Positions 45,357-56,640 of a DNA stretch of 64,000 nt are shown here, piece by piece. Position numbers and translations under genes: made by a program. The stretch comes from Pseudeuparius sepicola (taxonomy: Eukaryota; Arthropoda; Insecta; Coleoptera; Anthribidae). Where the stretch lies: the NCBI GenBank assembly GCA_963920635.1, contig OY987298.1, positions 112,892,035 through 112,956,034 of the forward strand, written 5' to 3'. A model generated the notes under the pieces. That model was not told the origin of the DNA. It worked only from the letters and a program-made list of their open reading frames with translations, and did not search any database. Every line of letters begins with the position of its first letter. Position 1 is the first letter of the stretch.

Positions 45357-48300
45357 TTACTTATTAATTTGTGAATTCTTGGAAGTATATTGAAGCAGAT
45401 CAATAGGAGTAACTACAGCAACAGGTTTCTCAATTTTTGATGTTTCAGATCCTGAAAAAATGTTATAATTCATGCAATTCACATTCAATGGAAAAATTGG
45501 GAGAACAATGTTTACCTTCTTCCCCAAGAATGACAACGTACTGCTCCTTTTCCAAGATCCTTGATATTAATCCTAGATTTGTACTTTTATTGGCCTTCGG
45601 GTAAACTCTTACAATTATTTTATCAACAGGATCACTAGGTGTTACTCTTCCAGAATATAAACTAGTCATCAGATTTTGCAAAGTTAGCACTCCAAGAATA
45701 GCACTGTAGAAAAAGAATCTTGAGTAGGTACGTTAATATCAGTGACATACTAACATAACATACATTAAGTTAAAGTGGCCAGTATATTGAGTAAAGGAAT
45801 AATAGGGGAAGAGGAACTGCTCCTGTGTTGTGAGTTGCTAACAGGTAAATTTGTAGAAAACGGGGATCGCAATCTAGTCGCCTACTGATGTATTAAAATA
45901 TAATAGTCTCATCCTTCGCGCCATCTAGTAGGCTGCAAAACTATTAAAAAACGATCATTTCGTCTAACACGGCATACTTTTTTGCAGATCCCTCTTCCGC
46001 GTAGCGCTGGACGTTGCCAGATCAGGGCAGGCTCAAGCTTTTGCGGGACTAGGTGATGCTTGAGAATGCGGGACGGGGCGCTGACACCCGAAAACGAATA
46101 GATAGTTTAAGCTCCACATAGCGTATATTTTCTGTGGTTTAGAGCTATTACATTACAATTAAATTTTTGAAAAGGGCGTCTGACATCACAACACCGTTGA
46201 ATGTATCCTCCGAATTAAATCCCACTAGAATGGTCAATTTTTTGAGAGATTTTTCTTTCTGATAAATTTTTCTAGTCCTTATAATGGTTTGCAATAGTTA
46301 TCGACATTTTAATACTTATAGAGATTTTTCAACTTTCATTTGACGCCAAACATTTATAAAGGAAAGTTGCTCAGAATTGAAAATTTGCAAATTTGCAAAC
46401 TCTTGGTCAACTTATTGTTTTTCTTATATGATAATTAATAAATATTTTCTTCGAATATGTCAAATATTGACATTTCTCGGATGGAACCAATGAATGAAAA
46501 AGGGAGACTTTTACACAGAGTGTTAATATCGATATATCATTTTTGTATTGTAAATAAGTGTAGTTAAGCAATATTTCCTTAAAATTTGTCATAAATTTAA
46601 TGCCTACTAGTTATACAATAGAGGTACTATTAATTTTTTACTTTTTTAAATAGGTATGTCTTTTCGTCCTTGCACTATAAACTAATATTTCTGTAGGTAC
46701 CTACTTATTAAACAATAATTATTAATAATTAATTCTCTTGAGGAAAGAGAGAGAATTTGATCTACACTCATAATTTTCAATTCTGTACAACTTTCCTTTA
46801 TGATTGTTTACTGTATTATGTCGTAGTAGTTCTTCTATAGTGTATTACCGAATTTTGAGCATGAAAGTCGAGAAATCCCTATATTTAAATGTCAATAATT
46901 TGTAAACCGTGAGGATTAAAAAAATTGCCAATAAAAAAAATATAAGTACGCAAAAAATATACCATTCGGGTGGCCCGTCTAGCAATATTTGGTTTAAAGT
47001 ATATTCAGCGAGTTGTGAAGAGCCATGCTCAAGCAGTTTTCAAAAATTTTCTTGTAATGGCTCAAATTATTTCTGGACCAATGCAATTTCATGCCACGAT
47101 GCTAATTTTTAAAAAAGTGCTTTCGATTTCATAAAGTACACTTCAAATTTAGATCATCCTGTACGGGACTAGGACGCACGGGGCCGGTCAAAAAAAACAT
47201 TTTTTTGTTTTAGTTAATGGTAACATAAATGGATTCTATTTTAATTTTCAATAATATATGGGGAACCCATAATTTTTTACATTTTTGAATTCCAAGCAAT
47301 ACCTATACCACATACAGAGGGAACATTATACCTAAGCAGTGGCCGAGGGGCGGTTCAGACGGGGAAGTCCTGTACACTTGCAGGGAATTCCAAAGGAAGT
47401 TCGAGGAAGTTTGGGGAAACCCGGGGAAGTTGGGAGAAATCAAAGGAAGTCCGGGGAAGTCCATAGCTTTGGACGAGTCCATTTCCCTAAAAACGAGGTC
47501 ATTGCAGTCTAACCTAACTTTTTAGTTAAATGTCAGAAGCATTCACAAGATACATAGCGGCTCAGTACTAAGTATTTTAGTGTTTTAGTTCACGTGATGA
47601 AATTAGGCCTTTTTGGCTTTGGATTTTTGTCAAACCCTGTATATGAATTTTTTGTTGTCCACCCTATGCTATTTGAGAAAAAAATCTGTGACTTAAAGCG
47701 ATGAAATTATTAAGGTCTTTCCTATGTTTTGTCACACCCTATGAATTTTGTTGCCAACCCTATACCTATGCCGTTAGGTCCTTTCAGCTTTAACAAGTTT
47801 TTGATTCACATTTTTGACATGTCAGTTGCTTTTGAGACATCCTGTATTTACCTTATTCTTAATTCTGTGACGTCACCGAGATTCTAGTTTACACAATTTT
47901 AAGGTAATATTTTCAAATGCGTTGATGGCTCAATTGGTTAGAGCGTCGACTTTGTAAATTGATGATCGCAGGTTCGAACCACGTGCCGATGCACGTGTCA
48001 TACGTTAGAGCGATGTGATTGGCCAGCGAGGTAAGGGGCGGGGCCTAGGAGGAAAGTGGAGGGAGTCCCAAGTGTCGCGTTACCTATCGAACAAAAAAAA
48101 TTCTAAATCGGTGCGCAAATAAAAATTTTATTTTCGCGGAAATTTATGAGGAAGTCCAAGAAAATTCGGATGAAGCCCACTGGAGGTCCTAGGAAGTTCG
48201 GGGAAGTTTAGGGAAATCCACCAGAACTTCCCTTTCAGAGGGAAGTTTTGTACGTTTTTGACCAGAGAACCGCCCCTCGGGAGTGGCTTAGCTTCGGGGG

Positions 48301-51300
48301 TGGGGGGCAGCTAGAGCCCCTCAAAAATTTCTGCATAGAACTTTTGTGTTTAAAAATTCGGCAATATAATATTTGTTTTATTAGACAGAATTCTGAAAAT
48401 TTGAATGACAATTGTTAAAAAAATGCATTTGTTTTTCAAAATAAAATATCAAAAAAAATATCAGTTAATCTGTTTGAACTTGAAATTTTGAAAGAAGAAA
48501 GAAAGATGGAAATTAAATTTTAAATGAAATAAAATAATTAAATAAAAAAATCCATCTTTCTTTAATAAATAATATGTTTAAAATTTGTGGATTATCAATT
48601 TGGAATAATTTAATTTGTATTAGGTAATTTTTCACTAACATTTAATTCTGAACAACTTTTCCTAATAACTGTTTTCCATATCTTCACAAATAAAGGTGGT
48701 TTGCTCTTGTAACATTTTATATTTTTTCAGTTTTTTTAAAGAAATGTTAATTATTTCTACGCCAATCTTATTTTAAGAACAATTAAAACTTTTTATCGGG
48801 ATGGTTTTTTTAATAGAACGCCCTGTATATTTTTTAATATTTTCTGTAATCTACGTATTTTTGTGTTTCCAACTATATATACAGTGTGTCCCTGGATTAG
48901 TGTCCGGAGGGGGAAATATTCTTTATTATTAACTTTTTCGAAAAAAGTCATTCTTGGTGAAAAGTTTTGCTTGCAAAAATATTTGGATTGCAGAAAACAT
49001 ATTGCTTTAACATGCAGGGTGGACAAAAAACTAAAAACGTGAAAATCACCCAAGAGTAAAGTACCCCTATTGTCATGTAAAAAGTCATTAAGAAAAAATG
49101 TTCGCTATTCATTACTGACATAAGATATGAAGTGTGGCTGGTATACAAGAATTTTATTTAAAAAAGCAGTTAGTACCTAATAAATATGTTGTGTTCCATT
49201 GTTGCAATGTGAAACTGGTATGATAGCACATGTCATAACAATTATTATTGACGTGTCCTAATGATGTTGTCTTTAGAACAGAAAGTACCTATGTATGGGC
49301 AGCATTATGGTTTTGGGGACGAGTATTCCTTGTCGAGGATTGCAGAAATTTGTTGATAGGTGGCCAGGAACCAACATAAGCCATGTTGAATTGAAGCGAA
49401 TTGTTACTCGCTTTAAAGAAACGGGATCAATAATTATAAGGAAAGAAAATCTACCGAGAATTTGAAATACGAATGGAATGACAATGACATTCGAATAACT
49501 AATTAACACTATTTCATTTATTATTGTTCCACTAAATTTTTCTTTGTTCAATTATAAAATAAATTATTGAAAAATGACCAAATATTCTTCCTTGTTCCTT
49601 GTATACCAGCCGCACTTCCTTGTGCTGAAATTGCAGTGACTAGGCAGCAGCATCATCTGCATGTTGTTAACTGTCAAAACTGTATCACTTATAGCTATGA
49701 GGCGTCAGTTATGTTTATTTTGTTTGCAAAGTGTACCTAAATAGTAAATAAATTATTGTAGATTTTTTACAGCTTTTACTTAGGTCATAATCATAATGCA
49801 GGGTAATTGAAAATTTAGCCTTTATTAGCCTGAAAATTCTGTCACGTTATTAACTGTGTTATTAACCATGTTTGTACACAATATTATGCAGAAATTTATT
49901 GAACTTAAGGCACCAATTTTGCATGTATCCATTTACTGTGGTTTGTCAACTTCGCCAACAACAAAAAGAGGTTATGAAAACATATTGACAAAGTCCACCT
50001 ATACCTATACCCAAGCAGCACAATATATTCGCACTGGCAAAATGAGAAACTGCTTATTACGTTGGATTGGCAGAGTACATTGTCTAGCAAACCTAGCAGG
50101 GTCAGCAATTCAAAATGTTGCATTCGCTAAATGCTGTTATTGATAAGACGATTTTTGACAGAAATAATTATAGAAATTGGATTAATTGTCAAACAAAAAT
50201 ACATCATACCGATGGTCCCTGCGTCACAATGGTCGGCAATGTAATTTCCATTATCTATTATATGTCGGAACAAATTAAAATACCCATTTTTTTATTCAAA
50301 TCATAGCTGTATTGGTCTGCAGTTTGTCTTGACATTCACATTTATAAATTACTCAGTGTAATAAAATTATATTTATTCTATTATTCGCGTTATAAACTTA
50401 CCCGTTATTATCCACTACAGGCAACTGATCTACACCTATTGATTTGATTGTACTAACAACTTTTTCACAAGTTGTATTACTTGATGCCACTTGAACAGGG
50501 GGCAATTCTAAACTCGAAACTGGTTTATCCCACCACCTACAAATAATAAACAGTTTGTTAAAATATTTTTGTTATTGATAAATTATCCCAATGATGATAT
50601 GTACCAATGATTTTGTGTATTCTCGGCCTTCTTAAATCCTCTAGCCTCCATCCATGGATCAGAGATAAACTTGGTTATGTAATTCCTTATGCTATCGGGT
50701 AAAATGACTACTACGTTTTGCCCTTCTTTCAAATCTTTTGCTGCCTGCAAAGTTGCTACAAGAGCCGCTCCACTACTCGATCCTGCCAAGAATGAAAAAT
50801 AACAGTAATGTAAAGTTAAATTATTTTACGACTTGCCACACAATAGTCCTTCTTCCTGTATCAACCTTCTTGCCATGGGGAGCGACTCTTTGTCACTTGT
50901 TTTGACCCAAAAATCGATGACAGATCTATCTAGACCAGTTGGAATGAAATCATAACCAATACCTTCTACCTCATAGAACGAAACATCAGTTTTGTTCAGA
51001 TCTTCAGGTTGGGCCAAGATTGAACCTTCTGGATCTGCGCTGACTATTAGAGTTTTCGGTGACACTTCTTTGAATTTTTTACCAATTCCACATATTGTGC
51101 CGCCAGTTCCAGCACCTACGACCTACAAGATAATTATAACTAAAATTTTGTTACTCTTTTGTTCATCTTAATAAGATCGAAATGAAACATTCTCGTTCTT
51201 ATGCACTTTTTCATAATATTCACTTATAAACACTCGTGACAAAAATTATACCTACAACCATGTCAACCTTCCTATCACACTGATCTAATATTTCTTCTGC

Positions 51301-52788
51301 TGTTGTATCGTAGTGAGCTAATGGATTTCCTGGATTTGTATACTGAAGGAAAAAAATATTCATTAACATTAAACCTATGATACTACTGATATATTTTGAA
51401 GAAAATATTACCTGATCTAAAATTACAGAGTTGGGAATCTCATTCTTTAAACGGTGACTAACCCCAAACATTCCTTCGGGAGAATTAGAATCTGCATTTA
51501 CTGGTGTTCTGACAGCTTCTGCTCCGAGAGCTTTCAGAACAGAAACTTTTTCGTTTGACATTTTTTCAGACATAACAATGATGCAGCGATAGCCTAAAAA
51601 TATCATTTAAGTTGGCTAACCCAAAAAAAGTTGGTTGAAGCCTTTATACCTTTCACTGCAGCTGCTAATGCCATACCAATGCCAGTGTTGCCTGATGAAG
51701 GTTCAATTATAGTATATCCAGGTTTTAATACACCCTGTTTTTCAGCATCTTCTATAATTCTGTGGGCTATTCTGTCTTTCACAGATCCACCAGGGTTCAT
51801 AAATTCACATTTTACATCTACAAATGATATTTTGTTCTATTTAAATTTATAAAGCCTGTGATGAAATTACTTACAAACATTGCATTTTAACCCGGCACTT
51901 TGGGGAATTTTAGTTAATTTCACCAAAGGAGTGTTTCCGATTGCGCTTAGGATGTTTGGCAAAATTTTGGTTTTTCTCTCCCTGAAAGGAATGTTACAAA
52001 TGTTTAACAAATTAAATAACATTATAGTGATGACTGACATATCTATAAGACATCCAACGACTATAGCTTCATGTCCTGGAAAACAGATGGCGCTGATGGC
52101 TAACAATGTAGTTTGCAATGTATTTTGTCTCCGGAAAGCGCATGGTGAGGCAAAGAAGTTTCAGACACGAGTAGTCTTTATTACTATGTCAGTCAACAAT
52201 TATAGTTAATACAACTCGATTAATATCAGACATATATCATACGACATATTTAAAGCTTTGCATGTGCGAAACTTTCTTAAAATACCTCTAATGTTTTATC
52301 TTCAACTATTCTGAAATGACCGTATAAGAATTTTTCAGTTTTTATTTAATGCAATTGTTAATTTTATTTTACTTCATTTTTGGGAGTAGTGGATTGTAAC
52401 AGAAGTTAATGGAGCACTCAATAAACAATTTGCAACTGTGGTAACAAATTTGAGTATGCCCCGATCATAAACTTGAACCCAACTAAAAAGAATTTAGGAT
52501 TTGACAACTGAATTTAATATGAACAAGTTTTGTAAATATTTGAGCCGAATACTTACCAGTAAATAAAAAACAGAATAAAAATAAATGCCAACATTTTTCT
52601 TTTTTTACTTACCAATGTTGAAAGGTATGTGGGGAAGTCGTACTATCAACATTTTTATGCCATGTGCATTTGGGCTTTCTATCTGGCAAAGTAAAACAAT
52701 CATTCAAGGGAGACCAAAAAGTTAAACCACTTTTCAGATGCTTGGGATTTTCCTCATTTTCCTGAGATTGATTCTTACTTTTGCCCAT
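45357..52788 (-). CDS. Cbs: Cystathionine beta-synthase, 10 exons
   Basis: Exons: 52613-52788, 51875-51981, 51650-51817, 51412-51593, 51252-51342, 50837-51115, 50605-50782, 50402-50536, 45516-45703, 45357-45451; 1599 nt, 532 aa, frame kept at every junction. It makes cystathionine from homocysteine and serine (transsulfuration; also H2S) in the cytosol. Seen: N-terminal heme pair Cys41 and His54, spaced as human Cys52/His65; PLP lysine Lys108 in SVKDR; substrate loop SSGNTG (135-140); phosphate loop GTGGT (244-248); Ser337 at the human Ser349 position; and a C-terminal CBS (Bateman) pair about 395-530. The human-type CPGC motif is absent. All introns are GT-AG except one: exon 6 appears to end before GCAAGT (GC-AG). 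Intron 8 (45704-50401) is swollen by insertions. Confidence 0.95.
45704..47335. other. CBS intron 8, left part, unassigned
   Basis: AT-rich intronic DNA. 46015-46080 is GC-richer with CAGGGCAGGCTCAAGC, similar to hAT tips. No exon with coding pattern and splice sites was found. Confidence 0.45.
47344..48279. mobile_element. TIR element with GGGGAAGT-rich ends and tRNA-like core, 8-bp TSD
   Basis: Flanked by GCAGTGGC (47336-47343) and GGAGTGGC (48280-48287), 7 of 8 alike. The tips are CGAGGGGCGGTTC inverted. Both subterminal regions carry many GGAAGT words in the same orientation (47364-47462, 48148-48250). The CGAGGGG tip, 8-bp TSD and same-orientation subterminal words match the design of 38046-40704, although the word differs. 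A tRNA-like block lies inside at 47919-47990. It sits in CBS intron 8. No transposase. Confidence 0.75.
47919..47990 (+). tRNA. Degenerate tRNA-like sequence (Thr-TGT), likely SINE head
   Basis: Box A TGGCTCAATTGG with the GAGC D-stem partner (47926-47944) and box B GGTTCGAACC (47971-47980) are perfect. The anticodon loop TTTGTAA would give TGT. The acceptor and T stems do not pair, so it is not a working tRNA. Most likely the promoter head of a tRNA-derived SINE carried inside the element. Confidence 0.5.
48288..49280. other. CBS intron 8, middle part, repeat-like
   Basis: AT-rich. GCCCTGTATATTTTTT (48825) and a TATACAGTGTGTCCC (48879) are repeat-tip phrases as seen in the foldbacks. Open frames on the minus strand at 48793-49148 overlap in different frames and have no known domain. 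Confidence 0.45.
49290..49450 (+). pseudogene. DUF4817-like transposase fragment in CBS intron
   Basis: Reads [20 protein letters not shown], then after a stop and frame change [20 protein letters not shown] followed by ETGSI, the second half of a DUF4817 helix-turn-helix. Only this domain is present. It is a different lineage from the relic at 39040-39530. Confidence 0.45.
49451..50401. other. CBS intron 8, right part, unassigned
   Basis: AT-rich. A 95-codon plus-strand frame at 49856-50143 (with a mirror minus frame) has no domain and no splice context. Nothing else was recognised. Confidence 0.4.
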
Positions 52789-53094
52789 ATTGAAAAGATG
52801 TTTAGAAATAATCGTGTAACTTGTGTAACTATATAATATATGGCCAAATCAAATTCTAAAATTAGATACTATTTCAATCTTAAGTATGTCACAAGCTGAT
52901 ATCACCAACAAAATAGTATTGTTGCTCAATTAATGCTATTAAACATATATAACTGATAGGTCGAAAATTCAAGATGTAGGTTGGATTAAGTTTCTGCATT
53001 AGGGTGAAAGGAAATTGGAGGGGTAGACCCTAGAAAAAGTGGTGCAACCTAAAATGATAAAGGTAGATGTGGTAGGCACAAACGGAGAAAATAT
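52789..53094. promoter_or_regulatory. Upstream region of the CBS gene
   Basis: The first 300 bp upstream of the CBS start codon on the minus strand. It should contain the 5' UTR or an upstream non-coding exon and promoter. No core element is distinguishable. Confidence 0.3.
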
Positions 53095-53800
53095 TTATTT
53101 CTTGTGTACCAAGGCGGCACATTATATATATATTATATATTTTTAATTGGGAAACAATAAGTTTTATTATGCGAAAAGCGGCGTAGCTGCAGCACTAACT
53201 TTAGGTTAGATTTTTAGAAAACTTCCACAAAGATCCACCTTACGAAAAATGATAAAATATGCGAAATTAAGTCCTCTCGTAAATCCTTCTTATAAAAAGG
53301 TATTCAGCAGATTTTGCGCAAAGCATTTTTTCAATCACTCAAAATGAAATTGGGTTTCATACATTTTCTTACAATTTTTTAAATAGGTACCAATTTTTAG
53401 TGGCATTCTTATTATAAAAAATAAAACGTAAAGAGTGCGGTCACTCATCCATGAGACGACTACGCCCGCCATTGCAGCACTTTCCATCTCTATTTTTTTC
53501 TTGCAAGATCGAGCCCAATGAAGCACTGGCGCCGATTGCAGGTTACATATAGAATATTATCATTGTTCAAATAGACCGCTCTTCTCATACTGAAAGGCAT
53601 GAGGTAACAATTTCACAATGAGGTTGAAAAGTTAATGATCCTCGATTGGCTTTGAATATCTGGCCATGTATGACAGGTGAGGGGCCTATCTGATGTTTAT
53701 TGTTCGTTAAATCTCGCCAAGGCCAACTTAAAGAAAAATCATACAATAATGATTTACGTTAGTGCCGATTTATGAGCTTTTAATAGCAATTTTAAGGCTC
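53095..53800 (-). mobile_element. Dispersed repeat with 5S rRNA-like segment, copy 3 (old)
   Basis: Diverged relative of 6600-7206 and 28966-29575; shared stretches include TGTACCAAGG near 53105 and ATCTCGCCAAGGCC near 53711. The minus-strand segment 53433-53490 is closer to 5S rRNA than the younger copies: GGATGAGTGACCGC against GGATGGGTGACCGC of 5S, with a preceding GGCGGGCGTAGTC. It lies upstream of CBS. Confidence 0.55.
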
Positions 53801-54889
53801 TTTAGGGCAAATTTAAAAAATATTTATATTTTTTGTAATACTGAGAGCTGTGAAGGAATTGAATATCCATTTTTCTGTAAAATCCATGTCAGGACCCTTC
53901 CCAAATGTGAAATTAATCATCTTTCAACATTAAGTAATAAGACTTTTCAAGTTTTTGAAAAGTTTTATCACTTTTTCCTAGAGATGTAATAGGATAGGAA
54001 AGTTTTTGTCTTATATTGGTGATCTCTGTCCTCTATATGATAGGTATAACTTTAAATAAAAGTAAATCAACCAACTCAAATGCAATGAAAAAATATCTCT
54101 AGTGTAAAACTGATGATATTTTTGGATGCAGGTTTCAAGTTAGAACAAAAATTGCCTCTCTGCCTTTTCCAATATTTCTTACCATTTGTTGTATGGTTGT
54201 ATGTGTTTATGCACCTCCACACACGGTTATAAATAACATCTATTGATTTCAATCATTCATAGAATTTAATTGATAGTGTAGGTTTTTTTTTGCCTTCTGG
54301 AGTCTCTGATGCCACAAAATCAAGATTTTGTTGATATCTCGTTTTTAAACTTAAAACAATACTGTAATAGTAATGTACCTACCCAATCACAGAGAAAATG
54401 TGTTGGATTTTTCCTTGCCTTGTCATTGCTTATCAAAAGCAATAACTTTCTGATGCCATAATGACATGTCCTCATTAACAATGAACTCAAGAATATTGAT
54501 TTAAACAATTTATTTAAAGAACACAATGTAAGCTCATGCATCGAAAATATATTAAATTATAGGTTCAATAGACGCCGTCAACACTGCCACTATTTTCCAT
54601 AATATGAGAGAAATGAGTAATCGCCAATTTTATAAAATTCAAAGCCTAGCCGATTCTTATGACAATTGCCTTAATACTGTTCTTGTAATATTAGCAATTT
54701 TGGCATATACCTAATATAGCAATGCAATGTTACATATTTCGTGGAGCTGTTGAGTAAACTTTTCTGTTTAGGCAACCTCATGTAATTATTAACGTCATAA
54801 CGCTGTCATTGCACAATTGTTTCCATGGGTAACTATATCATATGTCAACCACAAATATTACCAATAAGTTTCTGAAATTTTTGTTGTAA
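53801..54889. other. Intergenic, unassigned
   Basis: AT-rich, no gene recognised. No long inverted repeat seen. Confidence 0.4.
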
Positions 54890-55600
54890 ATACAGAACAA
54901 ACAGGCAGGTCGGCGTGTAACACATAAAATTTAATGGGGCATTTTGCTCTATAAAACATGCATAATTAAAAATTTAAGCGCTAATTAAGAGGATTCATAT
55001 TTTACGGTAATCCGTACAACAAAACTAATGTCACACATAAATTGTGTCAGTTTTTCCAAACAATTTTCATGTTCGTGTTTCTCCTTATATCAAAAAATAA
55101 AAAAAGTTGAAATTGGTAAAATGTGCCCCAAAACACCTGCTAAATCCAAAATTCAAAAAATAAAAATTTCACCTGCAGCTTTCAGATATCACAGAATAAT
55201 TCTAGAATTTAATATGATAAAAAATTCCCTATGAAAAATGTTACTAAAAATGTGTCGCTTTCAAAATGGAACGGATTGAACTCGACACCCTATTTAAAAA
55301 ACACCAATGATGTTCACCCAATGCCCATTTGCCATTTTTTCTTAGTTTTGAACGTACAATTCATTTGTAACATTAAAAAATATATATTTTTCGAATTTTG
55401 GAGTTAACGGGTGTTTTGGGCACATTTTGTCAATTTCAATGGTTAATTTTACCGTTATGAAACAAGAGTACATTTTTTGTACCTGCAAGACAAAAAACAA
55501 AACCTCAAAAAGTTACGAGCAAAAGCACGATCCAAAAATAGAGCAAATGGCGCCCTCTGTGAGATAGGTACAGAGAAAATGACATTTTCAGATGAACCAG
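54890..55600. repeat. Composite repeat with internal inversion
   Basis: 54890-55080 matches 27717-27870 (CAAAACTAATGT, AAACAATTTTCATGTT). 55099-55160 and 55378-55445 are inverted to one another (AAATTGGTAAAATGTGCCCC on the left). 55390-55600 matches 42730-43000. At least two repeat families are therefore joined here. Confidence 0.55.
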
Positions 55601-55622
55601 AGACAAACATCCTGGATAATAT

Positions 55623-55760
55623 TAGGTTTGTTTCAGCAGAACTTCAAACCGTTTGAAACTGTCAGGAGCATGCGTAGTTTTGTTTTTGAAACGTCAAAAT
55701 AAAACTGCGCATGCTCCTGATAGTTTCAAACTGGTTTGAAATTCTGCTGAAACAGACCTA
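55623..55760. mobile_element. Hairpin MITE, 138 bp
   Basis: Arms of about 60 bp: TAGGTTTGTTTCAGCAGAA on the left and complement of TAGGTCTGTTTCAGCAGAA on the right, continuing through GGAGCATGCG. The loop is about 18 bp. If the first TA and last TA are the duplicated target, it is of Tc1/mariner type; that is inference. Confidence 0.8.
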
Positions 55761-56070
55761 TTGTATTGGATCTTTGCACACCAACACTTTGAGTGGTCTT
55801 GTTGACTATTCAACTGGCGATTCTGGCGATCTGGCACACTTGATTTGCCAGATACCTACCTTTAAAATTCCTCTTTTCTGAACTTTGACACCATGTAAAA
55901 TGGAACTCGCTGTATATTTTTTGTTCAAATTTATTATATGGGGGTTTTGGTGTGTCTTGATTAACGCTGTGTGATCAGATTTTATATAAAAAAAATGCTA
56001 AATGGTTTTCGTGAAAATCGGGGTATAAAAAAATTGCAGCCGGCCCTGGATTTACATTTTGAAAATAGTA
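55745..56070 (-). mobile_element. Single arm of the TATACAGTGTGGCCC foldback family
   Basis: Matches 7245-7560 and 33235-33560 (GTTGGTGTGCAAAGATCC on the minus strand; TTAATCAAGACACACC). The left arm is not found within 2 kb, so the element is a fragment. It begins right at the MITE at 55623-55760. Confidence 0.65.
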
Positions 56071-56081
56071 GGAAAGTCAAT

Positions 56082-56398
56082 GACAGTATTTTCACAAGGA
56101 TGAAGGCTAGGAAAATATACTTTAACAAAAATTAACAAAAAATTTATCACAGCCTCGTTTTCAATGCACAAACTAACTACGCGATTTTTTTTTCATTATT
56201 TCGAAACTGTTCAAAATAGGTTCTCTGTGCACTAATGATTTTGACGTCATCAGTCATAGAACTGTTAACCAGCCGCTCGGGCAAATAATAATTATTAGTT
56301 GCATAGTTCATCTTGCTATTTTATATAAGGTACCTTACTGAAATCGGTTGTATAAAAAATATTGTATGCATTCAACCTCGTGAAAATACTGTCATTCT
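56082..56398. repeat. Inverted repeat, 27-bp arms
   Basis: AATGACAGTATTTTCACAAGG at 56082 and CTCGTGAAAATACTGTCATT ending at 56398 are inverted copies. The body is about 260 bp of AT-rich DNA, without recognisable coding. Probably a MITE. Confidence 0.6.
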
Positions 56399-56640
56399 CA
56401 TACGCTAGAGTAGTGCTTTGCACACTAGTTGCATAAATTACTATTCTTGAATTACATTTCGGTTTGAGTATTTTTGAAAAATCAACTCAAATATGTATTT
56501 GCTGCATTAATAATAAGACTTGTTAATAAAGGACACAAAAAAAAATGTACCTTCGTAGTTTTATTGTTGTAGAATGTTGAGTACAACTCTCTCGAACTTA
56601 CTTTAACATACCATATTTTCCATAGAGATATCCATAGAGA

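Noticed and set aside
47919..47990. Functional tRNA-Thr gene
   Set aside because: The acceptor and T stems do not pair; only the promoter boxes are kept.
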